Translations under genes and position numbers: made by a program
Notes under the pieces: model-generated
Told to the model about the DNA's origin: nothing
Databases searched by the model: none
The model's input: only the letters and a program-made list of their open reading frames with translations
NCBI GenBank assembly: GCA_048268005.1
Contig: JBLWWJ010000005.1
Location: forward strand, 1 to 64,000
DNA length: 64,000 nucleotides
Direction of reading: 5' to 3'
Origin: Ancylomarina sp048268005
Lineage (GTDB): Bacteria; Bacteroidota; Bacteroidia; Bacteroidales; Marinifilaceae
In this document: positions 43,001 through 51,054 of the stretch, piece after piece
Numbering within the stretch: position 1 is the stretch's first letter
Layout: each line of letters starts with the position of its first letter

Positions 43001-44145
43001 AGGGCTTTTTTATAGACTAAATCTCCTTTTTCATTATACTTAATAATGCATATATTAGAGTTAATATATCTATTATCTACATATTCAGATTTAGCAAAAA
43101 CAATACAATTACTCTTATCTATAGATGTATACTCTAAAAAATTATTTTCTCCGTTTCCAATCTCAGGAGATTCGAACATTTGCTCATTTATTATCTCTCC
43201 ACTTACATTTAATGTAAATAGCTTTGTTCTATAGCCAATACATTGATTATTCTCAATAATGTAATGAGTTACAAACACTCTTATATTATTATTACTATTA
43301 AATATCCTTGCGTGAGAGAAATTGTATTTTTTAGAATCCGAGCTATTTTCTATAGTATCTTTAAAAGTTTTTGTGAAAATTAATGAATCGTTAATACCAT
43401 ATTTTGTAATAGTGTACTGTTCTTGTCCATTAGAAATTTTAACGACACTACCATCGTCCATAATAGTATAACTATAATAATCATCTCTTACGTGACCATA
43501 AAAAATAGATAGCTTCTCACCGTCTGTATTGTATAAAGCAAATAGAGAACTGTTATCGTATATTAAAAGTTGATTATTACTATTCAACTTAATTTTATTG
43601 ATAAAAACACCATTTATCTTCTTTTTCCATACAAATTCTCCATTTTTATCAATTTTTAATAGGTTATAGTCTGATGCTTGTGTAGATAAATATATATTTT
43701 GGTTTTTATCCACTATCATATGTGATCCATTAGAAACATTATTTAAATTTTTCTCATAAAGTAAATCACCTGCACTACTATATTTTAATAATAATAAGTT
43801 ATAACTATCAGAAACTAGAATATAACAGTTTTTTTGATCATCAATTACTGTTGCACACACCTTAGGACCATTGTATTTTTTTTCCTTTAACTGGTAATCA
43901 ACCCTCCATAACTCTTTTTCACTCTCATCATATAGAATAGTTCTAATAGTGGGAATAATCTTTCCATTATCAACAACTCCAGATACAAGAAGTAAACCAG
44001 AGGAGTAACAAAAGTCATTTATTAAACTTTTATTAGTAGATATATCTCCTTTTATTGGAGTAATCCAGTCAATAAATTTATTTTGTGAATCCGCATGTAT
44101 TTGTATCAGTAGTGTTAGTAAGAGTAAAAGTGTGATTCTTTTCAT
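40072..44145 (-). CDS. Large T9SS surface protein with propeller and cadherin-like repeats
   Basis: A 1357-residue exported protein. Signal peptide MKRITLLLLLTLLIQIHADSQ; a long series of beta-propeller-like blades (about 30-760) with DKNQNIYLSTQ, VNSNNELLILCN and TDSNNNTIAVGKDG motifs; then four or five cadherin/He_PIG-like Ig repeats (about 790-1260) with the alternating phrases PSWLNWNSKTNTISGESS, VSIVVLEKPDWLTF and NLPEITS; and a T9SS type A tail (about 1280-1357) with KIYPNPVNNYLNIEYL and GLYIISIVDGDKTANYKI. It is probably surface-attached and may act in adhesion; the ligand is unknown. It begins 18 bp after element F and is the largest cargo of the array. Confidence 0.88.
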   Translation of the reverse strand: MKRITLLLLLTLLIQIHADSQNKFIDWITPIKGDISTNKSLINDFCYSSGLLLVSGVVDNGKIIPTIRTILYDESEKELWRVDYQLKEKKYNGPKVCATVIDDQKNCYILVSDSYNLLLLKYSSAGDLLYEKNLNNVSNGSHMIVDKNQNIYLSTQASDYNLLKIDKNGEFVWKKKINGVFINKIKLNSNNQLLIYDNSSLFALYNTDGEKLSIFYGHVRDDYYSYTIMDDGSVVKISNGQEQYTITKYGINDSLIFTKTFKDTIENSSDSKKYNFSHARIFNSNNNIRVFVTHYIIENNQCIGYRTKLFTLNVSGEIINEQMFESPEIGNGENNFLEYTSIDKSNCIVFAKSEYVDNRYINSNICIIKYNEKGDLVYKKALVPDTDYENITPRKIIVNSNNELLILCNEYFGFDYSSKKYKFSRGVIMRFSPSGEFISKILYDGEGKGENSIEFLGTDSNNNTIAVGKDGNSNLLITKIDTNGELVYTKKIEFETRRYGDVDCTIGKNDNILIVHKPYNDTFFNLTKLDRDANILKNERINSIPGLFKMHTDNELNSYFWYYNNDEQKFKSLKLDNEFNTVYDIVCSDNNFSSMQKVSAVADSCMFRYVTETNSVEKISFETGSVEWSVKNNSITNVEEIKLNLKNKCFYLIGKNRVPDTYNWYLSITKIDLQGNILWNKKFEDIKDLNYFIAKPDNTAIVFHKDGSIKSMKIDSDGNSKPIDSPIKNLYISGHYSNKTHTYLFCNERTVVFDSNENYLYCNLIENDSTIDYCTKYFNTVDKNHNIIGAANTYNIAVVYKHKMDMERVNLPPVAEVINDTIYKDDVYQYFSENLKISDPNNDLLSYEIVSSSMENPYLNNYPSYTSLSGKMHRGKYTTSVKATDPFGESITVNYIAYCGKNLNHTIKPIVNQIAHANNRFSYRLQVINPDNNSLDYSLVDGPSWMHMSGSSCEGYPSQEDIGKTFKVKVKIKDIVFEDEITTEFNVEVKNQNNLPEITSVCATKSIEVGEEFNYIVSVQDIDNDTLIYKIENCPSWLNWNSKTNTISGESSLKTIGTYTFSITVSDGYGGSDIEYIDLSVINSNNSAPETSSLIKQAHVFNDYTYLLNINDKDGDIVDVNIIEKPSWISYSEEGQMFYGFPNKEDYGVHVLNFKLTDKLITTEKYLLVNVSHPTNKKPVITTPPILEFTTGEEYVYNIDFYDPDYDKVSIVVLEKPDWLTFDNNYNTLSGKTDNYVSSFKIKIMVIDEFNSSDVQEFEVFNSTITSIEDVNDSQIKIYPNPVNNYLNIEYLPQTNEALSIYLLDINGRKIKTFIHNNRSDLSGIDKSYNVSYLKPGLYIISIVDGDKTANYKIIKQ

Positions 44146-44162
44146 AAATTGATAGTGTTAAT

Positions 44163-44481
44163 AACGGTCTTGCAATGTTTCATGGGCGATTTCAAAGAGT
44201 AATCTTACCCACCGACCAAGGGGAGCTCACGAACGACGTGAGTAACCCGCCAAATAAGCAAGCCGCATTTTAAAATCACGAAAACCTTTAAAATCATTAT
44301 TCGTGAGTAATAAATTTGTTTATATTTTTAAGCAAACCTCATTTTTAAATCTCGAACTCCTTTAAAATAGAGTCAGTGAGTCATTTTAGTGGCTTGCTGG
44401 TCCCGATGTGTCGGGATTAATTGTGCTAAACTTTCAATCCCGAACCATCGGGACCACCGCCCATGAAATTTAGCTTTTGTT
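44163..44481. repeat. attC-like palindromic element F (319 bp)
   Basis: The outer arms are AACGGTCTTGCAATGTTTCATGG from 44163 and CCATGAAATTTAGCTTTTGTT to 44481; TTTCATGGGCG on the left pairs with CGCCCATGAAA on the right. GGTCCCGATG...TCGGGATT (44399-44418) pairs with AATCCCGA...CATCGGGACC as an interior stem. Inside, AGCAAGCC pairs with GGCTTGCT, CTCACG with CGTGAG, and two related copies of about 50 bp start at about 44257 and 44330. It appears to be an attC-like palindrome expanded by inserted repeats. Confidence 0.7.
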
Positions 44482-44500
44482 GGGCATAGTAGTTTATGCA

Positions 44501-44968
44501 TCACAAATGACTTTTTAGAATTTGAATCAATGATTTTAAACTCCACTTACTTATAAAAACTATCGTCATCCAAAAGATCAATACTAGAATCAAAACTAGT
44601 ATCATAGAAACTAAAAAATCTACATAATACAACCTCCATAGCATAAATAAAAGAAATGAAGAGGCAATCACAATAGCGACCAATTGTTTTGTCAAGTCAA
44701 TATGAAATTCAACCGAGTTTTCTTTAATTTTTATTTGCACATTGTCATCAACACTCAAGCTATATAAAATCGGTTCCCATCTATTCGAGAGGGAATTGTA
44801 TTGTTTTCTAAATCTAAAAACCGAATCAGAAACTTTAACAAGTTTATATTTATTCGGTAAATAGAATTCTAATATTCCATATATATAGTCTTTAGATAAA
44901 GACTCTGTTCTTTGTACCTCTTGACGAATTTTTATAATCATACTTTCATTGATAATACCAATCTGCAA
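44501..44968 (-). CDS. Two-helix membrane protein of unknown function
   Basis: A 155-residue protein with a polar N-terminal half (about 1-95, with YGILEFYLPNKYKLVKVSD) and two hydrophobic helices (about 96-112 and 117-141). The polar part is beta-rich and probably faces the cytoplasm or membrane surface. It is the first gene of array 2 after the leader, bounded by GTTGGGCATA (44479-44488) and TATGCCCAAC (44982-44991), an exact 10-bp inverted pair. This gives a 513-bp unit. No family known to me. Confidence 0.68.
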   Translation of the reverse strand: MQIGIINESMIIKIRQEVQRTESLSKDYIYGILEFYLPNKYKLVKVSDSVFRFRKQYNSLSNRWEPILYSLSVDDNVQIKIKENSVEFHIDLTKQLVAIVIASSFLLFMLWRLYYVDFLVSMILVLILVLIFWMTIVFISKWSLKSLIQILKSHL

Positions 44969-44991
44969 GTAATTCGGCTATTATGCCCAAC

Positions 44992-45185
44992 AAGTAGGTA
45001 AAGTGCAATGCACTTTATCCCGTTTATATCTTTCTAAAAGGTGTTTTTATCAGTCCGATATTACGGGATAACAACAGCTCCTATTTGAAGTCACTAAAAT
45101 TAAGAATTAATTCAACTAAACAGTATCTGAAAATCATGTAAAATTACAAGCCTATATAAAATAGAATCACTCTTCATAATAAATG
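44992..45185 (-). repeat. 194-bp array leader L2
   Basis: Same length as L1 and clearly homologous (30-bp identity at 45093-45122; CTCTTCATAATAAATG shared at the outer end). TAAAGTGC (44999-45006) pairs with GCACTTTA (45010-45017) with a three-base loop. The position matches the L1 hairpin, but the bases differ while pairing is kept. It abuts GCCCAAC, the outer end of the first cassette of array 2. Confidence 0.7.
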
Positions 45186-45259
45186 GGTCACTGTCAAATT
45201 GAAAAGGAAAAAAAGCTTAAACTAAAGGCTATTTTACGCTTTAATTTGGGCTCAGATTG

Positions 45260-45417
45260 TTTTGCAAAAGACAGATTAGCTTTTGCAAAAGAGGAAAATG
45301 GACACCATTTAGCTCTTTTACCTGAGGTAAAAGGCCAAAAATGAATTATAAATGCTCTTTTACAATTTGTAATGGGCCCGTTACAAATTGCAAAATGCTC
45401 ATTAGCTTTTGTAAAAA
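45260..45417. repeat. Cluster of short palindromes
   Basis: TTTTGCAAAA at 45260-45269 and 45281-45290, TTTTACCTGAGGTAAAA at 45317-45333, the pair TTACAATTTGTAA/TTACAAATTG around 45359-45395, and TTTTGTAAAA near 45408. An 84-residue reverse frame (45194-45448) covers this region, but it reads as translated repeat and I reject it. The cluster could be operators for the gene at 45902 or a decayed repeat. Confidence 0.4.
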
Positions 45418-45448
45418 ACCCAAATCTGTTAAAAAAACGCTTACTCAT

Positions 45449-45901
45449 CGGGTTTTATTTTGGAACGCAACAAACACCTAAACCTCCATACATTATAGGA
45501 ATAACAAAAGATTTACCCTGACGTATTTATTTTACTAAATAAATTATTTATCACAAAACATCAATTTACGCATCAAGGCTTACAAAATCGAATAACAAAC
45601 AGATAATCAAAACATTAAAACGGACACCATGTTAATGAAAATCCTTGGCCTTTTCCCTATTTGCGTTTTTTTGGAATTTAACGAAATATTATTTTACAAA
45701 TTGTAATCTTAAAATCAGACTCAGAAAATTTAAAACACGGGTTATCAGACCATTAAAGTCAAAGCCGAAAAGCCAATAAATATGCGATCTTAAGTCATTC
45801 TCGTAAAAATTCATCAAAAAAGTTTCAATTTTATAAAATATTCTTTCATAGCTTTATTATAGGATCCTATATAATATGTTTAACCCATAAAATTTAATAA
45901 A
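45449..45901. other. Gene-free AT-rich leader of the 45902 gene
   Basis: 453 bp with no supported coding frame. The sequence is AT-rich with scattered TTTACAAATTGTAA-type motifs near 45,690-45,715 that resemble the palindromes at 45260-45417. It should contain the promoter of the plus-strand gene at 45902. I see no structured RNA that I can name. Confidence 0.4.
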
Positions 45902-46534
45902 ATGGTTCAAATACCCGTTAAAAAGGATTTTATCGAATCTAATGAAGAAGGATTTGCTCAAAAAAGAGATAATTTTCTTCAAAAAGCGCCTCAATACATC
46001 GATTCGGGAGTACTACCCAAAGACATATCGGATGCGCTAATCGCAGAATTGCAAGAAGACGAAGCTAGCCGCGATAAAAAGAACAGGGACAAAAAAACGG
46101 CACACGATTCAAGACTTGCCTATGTAAGTGGGCATAAGAAAGTGGAAAAAAGCCTGAGAGATTACAAAAAGGCCATTGACAACAACTCTTCGGTCACAAC
46201 TGAAATTAAACAGGAATTGGGATTGCTTGGTAACGAGAAGATGGAAAACTCCAACAATAAAAAACCAGACCTGAAAGGAAGAGTCGTAGGTGGTATCCCC
46301 CACCTCAGCTTTACCAGAACACCCATGGACGGCATTATGCTTTATAGCAAAATCAACGATGGGGATTACGATTTTCAGACCAGTGTAAAAGGATCGAGTT
46401 TTGATGACACCCGTCCGCGATTGAACCCAAAAGTCACTGAAATAAGAGAGTACTATGCCTACTATATGTACAATGGTAAAAAAGTGGGGAAACAATCGGA
46501 AATTGTTCGTGTGGTTCTTAATCCAATAGAATAA
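45902..46534 (+). CDS. Fibronectin-III-like small protein of unknown function
   Basis: A 210-residue cytoplasmic-looking protein with no signal peptide. The N-terminal half is helical and charged (SNEEGFAQKRDNFLQKAPQ; EDEASRDKKNRDKKTAHD). The C-terminal half (about 120-205) is a FnIII-like beta module with GIPHLSFTRTPMDGIMLYSKINDG and IREYYAYYMYNGKKVG. Small proteins with this layout recur in Bacteroidota, often without assigned role. A strong terminator follows. Confidence 0.65.
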   Translation: MVQIPVKKDFIESNEEGFAQKRDNFLQKAPQYIDSGVLPKDISDALIAELQEDEASRDKKNRDKKTAHDSRLAYVSGHKKVEKSLRDYKKAIDNNSSVTTEIKQELGLLGNEKMENSNNKKPDLKGRVVGGIPHLSFTRTPMDGIMLYSKINDGDYDFQTSVKGSSFDDTRPRLNPKVTEIREYYAYYMYNGKKVGKQSEIVRVVLNPIE

Positions 46535-46554
46535 GCATGATGAAGAACCTGATA

Positions 46555-46591
46555 AAATAAGCCCCACAGCGGAAGGTTGTGGGGCTTATTT
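46555..46591. terminator. Bidirectional terminator
   Basis: AAATAAGCCCCACA (46555-46568) pairs perfectly with TGTGGGGCTTATTT (46578-46591) across nine bases. It lies between convergent genes 45902-46534 and 46612-47868. Confidence 0.88.
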
Positions 46592-46611
46592 CATTATTGA
46601 TATATTATTTT

Positions 46612-47868
46612 CTATTTGGCATCTTTCAGGTTAACCAAGCCTAGTTTGTTCACTAGTTTACCAATGGTTAGGCCCTGAATAATAATGGAGAACAGGGCGA
46701 CCGAATACATTAGAAATACAAATAAATCGCCAAAATGCTCCGGAGGAATGGATAAAGCCAAAGCTATGCCCAAAGCACCTCGCAGGCCACCCCAGGTTAG
46801 CATGAGAATGGTTTTACGGTTCACCTTTTTATTGGTATGTTTAATCAGCTGAAAAGGTACCAGAACCGCAATATATCGTGAGATTAAAACCACGACTATG
46901 GTGGTAATGGCAAGGGGAATATGAACCACATCGGGATTGATGATGGTGATAAAGAAACCCAAAAGCACAAAGAGAACACCATTTAGAATCTCATCTAAAA
47001 CATCCCAAAAGGTAACCAGCTGCATCAGGTTATGCTCCGAATAGTCTTTACTGTGTATCTTTTTACCCAGATACAAACCCGCTGCCACCATGGCCAAAGC
47101 AGGCGAAACATGAATATTTTCAGCTAAAGCATAACCGCCTGATGCCATAACAATGGTAATCATTACATGCGTTTTGGCATTGTTTTCTGTTCTTTTAAGT
47201 ATTTGAAAACCCATAAAACCAATGAACAATCCAAAACAAAGTCCCCCAAGCGCTTCTCTAAAAAACAGAAAAAGGACTTGATCGACGTGTATATTCTCAT
47301 AGCCCTGGTTTATAATTTGTAAGATCACCACGAAAAGCACCATGCCTACCCCATCGTTAAAAAGAGATTCACCCTCGATATTCATTTGTATATCTTTCCT
47401 TACGCTATAACTTTTTAAGATACTTAAAACAGCTATGGGATCAGTAGGCGATATGAGAGCTCCAAATAAAAGGGAATAGATATAGGGAATATTTAAGCCA
47501 AAGAGTTGGGCCGCATAATAGGTCATCGTTCCCACCAGAAAGGTGGATATTAAGGTTCCAAAAATGGCAAAAACAATAACAGACTTCCTTTGCTTCTGTA
47601 GTTCCTGAATATTGATATGCATGGCTCCGGCAAAGAGCAGAAAACTAAGTATGATTTCCAGTAAAAACTCTCTAAAATGGATATCCCTTTCGAAAGTGGG
47701 AATAAACTGATAAACAGAAGGCGCAAATTCTTTTAAAACGAGAATAAAGACCGACATAACAAGTGCTAAAACCATCATGCCAATAGTGGGACTAAACTTC
47801 AGGTATTTTGTATTTATAAGACTAAAAAGAGCAGCAAAAGCCAGAACGATTACAAAAGAATCAAACAT
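46612..47868 (-). CDS. CPA1-type Na+/H+ antiporter
   Basis: A 418-residue integral membrane protein with about twelve helices. Signature segments of the NhaP/CPA1 family are present: FGALISPTDPIAVLSIL near residue 136, NIEGESLFNDGVGMVLFVV near 165 and the C-terminal LMLTWGGLRGALGIALALSIP near 350. It exchanges cytoplasmic Na+ or K+ for protons and controls pH and salt. It is transcribed alone on the minus strand, with a strong terminator on the convergent side. Confidence 0.93.
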   Translation of the reverse strand: MFDSFVIVLAFAALFSLINTKYLKFSPTIGMMVLALVMSVFILVLKEFAPSVYQFIPTFERDIHFREFLLEIILSFLLFAGAMHINIQELQKQRKSVIVFAIFGTLISTFLVGTMTYYAAQLFGLNIPYIYSLLFGALISPTDPIAVLSILKSYSVRKDIQMNIEGESLFNDGVGMVLFVVILQIINQGYENIHVDQVLFLFFREALGGLCFGLFIGFMGFQILKRTENNAKTHVMITIVMASGGYALAENIHVSPALAMVAAGLYLGKKIHSKDYSEHNLMQLVTFWDVLDEILNGVLFVLLGFFITIINPDVVHIPLAITTIVVVLISRYIAVLVPFQLIKHTNKKVNRKTILMLTWGGLRGALGIALALSIPPEHFGDLFVFLMYSVALFSIIIQGLTIGKLVNKLGLVNLKDAK

Positions 47869-48745
47869 TTAAATTTTTATTATTAGTTATGTGTCAGAAC
47901 CCAAGATTTGGATCCGGACAAAAGATACAAGCTATCATTCAGCTTTGTGGTAAAGCTGAAATTATCAGGGTATTTAATGGTTTTCCTAGTGTATAGAAGC
48001 CTTAGTTTTGATCTGAAAAATAAGAGAATGGGACCCTCCTGTTTTTCCTTGAGGCTATCAAAAATGGTCTAAGTTAATGGTAAATAAAAGTCGCTAATTG
48101 ACGATTTAAAGTGGTGTTTAAATCAAGCCCTTCCTTATACCCAATTAATTTAGATCGCTTAATCGGCCGCGAATTTATGAAAAACAAGATGCGAAACAAA
48201 AAAAACAGCCATTTGTTTATGAACAGACCTAAAATAAATGAAATTCTCGCAAAAAGAATCCCAACTAAATCGTATAAACTGGGACACCTACTATTAAATA
48301 ACTCATTCATTTTGCATCACTTACAAATTTCGATCTAAGTGCGCTAAACCTATTTATAGATTATGTGTAAACTTCCCGCTCTATCCACCTAGGCAGATCA
48401 TACGTATTTATTCATGTTATGTATTTTGCTGCTATCAACATATTTAATACTAATAACAGGATGACGAACCGCTTTTTTCGATATTTAACATATGGCCTCT
48501 TTTTTTAATGTTTTTCGTTTTACGAAAGCTTTAGAAAGACCGGGAAGTTCCGTCCCGATCCATCGGGATGTTCGAAAATCACCCGGCCGCACTTAAGCGT
48601 GAGGCAAATAAGTAAGATGAAGCTCCCGATTTATCGGGATTGATTTTTTTTGCTTCGTTTTTTGGATCAAGCCAAAAAATGAAGACTGCTATATTTGCAA
48701 AGATTATGAGCTCGCAAAAAGCTCTATTAAGGCAATCACCATTCT
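47869..48745. other. Long intergenic region with repeats
   Basis: 877 bp. Two overlapping small open frames (48074-48310 minus, 48111-48338 plus) have no recognisable features and antisense each other, so I do not call a gene. A palindromic repeat region lies at 48540-48679. The remaining sequence is AT-rich, with no tRNA-like fold seen. Confidence 0.5.
48540..48679. repeat. REP-like palindromic repeat region
   Basis: TCCCGATCCATCGGGA (48553-48568) and TCCCGATTTATCGGGA (48624-48639) are perfect palindromes, nested in an outer CCGGG (48540-48544)/CCCGG (48582-48586) pair. TTTTTTGG...CCAAAAAA (48658-48679) is a third stem. The TCCCGA/TCGGGA motif also occurs in elements F and E. It probably belongs to a dispersed repeat family. 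Confidence 0.55.
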
Positions 48746-50953
48746 CTATTTCGTCAATTCTGCTAAAAAGGTACGAACCGCACTCACAGACTCCACCTTA
48801 TACTTAGCTGCTGTGTGTTTTAAACCAACCTTAATGGTGTGAGCTGATTCAGGTAATTCTTTAAACATATACTCATCTGTCCAATCATCGCCCACTGCAA
48901 GAACAAAGTCGAAGTCCTTATTCTTTATAAATTGTAAAGCTGCAATCCCCTTATTTATACCACCTGTCTTCACCTCAATCACTTTGTTTCCCTCAAGTAT
49001 TTCCAGGTTATGATTGGCGATCATGGTTGTTAATTCATCCTTCAATTCATTGGCTCTTAAATCGGCTTGTTCGGGTTCTGCTTTTCTAAAATGCCAAACC
49101 AAAGAATAGTTCTTTTCTTCTATAAAAGTACCGGGTGTTCTATCAACAAAGGTTTCAAGAATAGGCTGAATACTTGACTTCCAACTATCTGTAGCATTGG
49201 AAAGCATTTTCCATTCCCGATCTACCTTTTTACTCCAAACCCCATGTTCAACGATTAGGTTGATTTTGTGTCCCTCAAACCAGGATTCCAGACTAGCCCT
49301 GTCGCGCCCACTTATAATCGTAATGACATTGCGAGGGTCTTCTTCTAATTTATATAGGAGTTGATGCAATTCCTCATTGGGTTTGGCATCATTGGGGTTC
49401 TTTTTAAAACCAGTCAGGGTGCCATCATAGTCTAAAAAGATGGCTCGCATCTTTGAATTTTGATAATCGGATCGAATCTTATCCTTGATGATGACATTTA
49501 ATCGCTTAGCATGCATGGAATTTTGGACCTTTTCTACTTTCGATAGTGATTTTACAAACTCACTGGACCATTTAAAAACATCGTAACGTTTAATTCTATC
49601 CTGTAGGAAAATCATGCGTTCGCGCTGTTCACTTAATGGCATGGTCAAGGCTTGATTTATGCTATCAGCAATTTCTTTGATATTATTTGGATTAATGATC
49701 AGGGCCTCTCCCATTTCTAAAGACACACCCGCCATTTCACTGAGAATGATAACCCCGGTACGATTGGTTCTGGATGCCACATATTCTTTCGCAACCAAAT
49801 TCATTCCATCCCGAACGGGTGTAACCAAACAAACATCGCAAGAGCTATAAAGTTCAATTAAATTCTCAAAAGGCATTGATCTGTAGAAATACCAAACAGG
49901 CGTGTAATTGATATTTCCAAATTGCCCATTAACAGTCCCAACCAACTCTTCAACCTCACTTTTAAGATTGACATAGTGCTCCACCGTTCCCCGGGAAGGT
50001 ACAGCCAGCATAATGAGGGTTACTTTCCCAACAAACTCAGGATAGTCTTCCAAAAACTGAGCAAAAGCTCTTAATCGATTAGGTATACCCTTCGAATAGT
50101 CCAGGCGATCTATAGAAAGTACTAATTTTCTATCAGGCGACAGGAGAAAGTACTTTTCTAATTCACGATGCAAATCAGATTTCTCTTGAAGTGGTTTTTG
50201 AAAAACTTCCGTCGCTGCATTCTTAAATTTATTGTAATCAATCCCCATAGGGAAAGCATCAACAATGATAATTCGATCTTCAATTTGTATCTGGTTAAAA
50301 GAAATCTCATAACCCATTAATCGGCGAACAGAACTAAAAAAGTGACGCTGGTAATCGTAAGTGTGAAAACCAATTAAGTCAGCCCCTAACATACCCTGTA
50401 TCAATTCTTTTCGCCAGGGCAAAATACGGAAGACCTCAAATGATGGAAAAGGAATATGAAGGAAAAAACCGACCGTTACACCCGGTTTCTTTGACTTTAT
50501 CATTTCAGGAACCAATAAAAGCTGATAATCGTGAATCCAGATGGTATCACCTTCTTCCAAAGTTTCAAGGGCCTTATCGGCAAATTTCTGGTTCACATTA
50601 ACAAATGCTTCCCAAAGCTCAGGGTCATAATCGATATATTGAGCAAAGTAGTGGAATAAAGGCCAAATAGTACGGTTACTAAAGCCATCGTAGTACAAAT
50701 CAATCTCCTTTTTAGAGAGGTGAACCGAAATACAGTCTTCCTGCCCCAACTCCTTTTCTATCCTTTCAGACAGGTCAGCATCGATATCATCACTAGGTAA
50801 ACCCGGCCATCCAATCCACTTCCCCTTATACTCTTTATATACCGATCTCATACCGGTAGCAAGACCTCCAACACTGGGGATAAGTTCTATCTGATCATCA
50901 TTGACGTTGATGCTAACTGGAAGTCTGTTGGAAACAATGTGTATTCTATTCAT
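48746..50953 (-). CDS. Trehalose-6-phosphate synthase/phosphatase fusion (OtsA-OtsB)
   Basis: A 735-residue fusion. OtsA/GT20 domain (about 1-470): VSNRLPVSI with GGLATGM at the start, IWIHDYQLLLVP, LSIDRLDYSKGIPNRLRAF and PVRDGMNLVAKEYVASR. OtsB/HAD domain (about 495-735): IFLDYDGTLTGF with the catalytic Asp pair, TIISGRDR and AVGDDWTDEYMF. It makes trehalose from UDP-glucose and glucose-6-phosphate in one chain. It is transcribed away from a GH15 gene 101 bp away, an arrangement often seen for trehalose metabolism. Confidence 0.95.
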   Translation of the reverse strand: MNRIHIVSNRLPVSINVNDDQIELIPSVGGLATGMRSVYKEYKGKWIGWPGLPSDDIDADLSERIEKELGQEDCISVHLSKKEIDLYYDGFSNRTIWPLFHYFAQYIDYDPELWEAFVNVNQKFADKALETLEEGDTIWIHDYQLLLVPEMIKSKKPGVTVGFFLHIPFPSFEVFRILPWRKELIQGMLGADLIGFHTYDYQRHFFSSVRRLMGYEISFNQIQIEDRIIIVDAFPMGIDYNKFKNAATEVFQKPLQEKSDLHRELEKYFLLSPDRKLVLSIDRLDYSKGIPNRLRAFAQFLEDYPEFVGKVTLIMLAVPSRGTVEHYVNLKSEVEELVGTVNGQFGNINYTPVWYFYRSMPFENLIELYSSCDVCLVTPVRDGMNLVAKEYVASRTNRTGVIILSEMAGVSLEMGEALIINPNNIKEIADSINQALTMPLSEQRERMIFLQDRIKRYDVFKWSSEFVKSLSKVEKVQNSMHAKRLNVIIKDKIRSDYQNSKMRAIFLDYDGTLTGFKKNPNDAKPNEELHQLLYKLEEDPRNVITIISGRDRASLESWFEGHKINLIVEHGVWSKKVDREWKMLSNATDSWKSSIQPILETFVDRTPGTFIEEKNYSLVWHFRKAEPEQADLRANELKDELTTMIANHNLEILEGNKVIEVKTGGINKGIAALQFIKNKDFDFVLAVGDDWTDEYMFKELPESAHTIKVGLKHTAAKYKVESVSAVRTFLAELTK

Positions 50954-51054
50954 AAAATCAAGTCTATTATTCTTCTAGCAAATCATTCGAAAGTCGTGAA
51001 AATTAGCTATTTTGAAAATTGTTATGTGAATATATACTAATGTAATCTTTTTTT

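Noticed and set aside
31700..45200. Possible CRISPR array
   Set aside because: The repeated units are ~100-bp palindromes separated by whole genes of 200 bp to several kb, not 25-40-bp repeats with short spacers.
31700..45200. Ordinary REP/BIME repeats
   Set aside because: Not fully excluded, but REPs would not give exact 9-10-bp complementarity across genes or leaders that abut only first units. I keep it as the main alternative explanation.
45194..45448. 84-residue open frame on the minus strand
   Set aside because: It is made of repeated FxKAN-type units that come from translating a cluster of short palindromes. No start context or family support.
48074..48338. Two overlapping small open frames on opposite strands
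   Set aside because: They overlap antisense, have no domain, signal or terminator, and occur in an AT-rich intergenic stretch where such frames are common.
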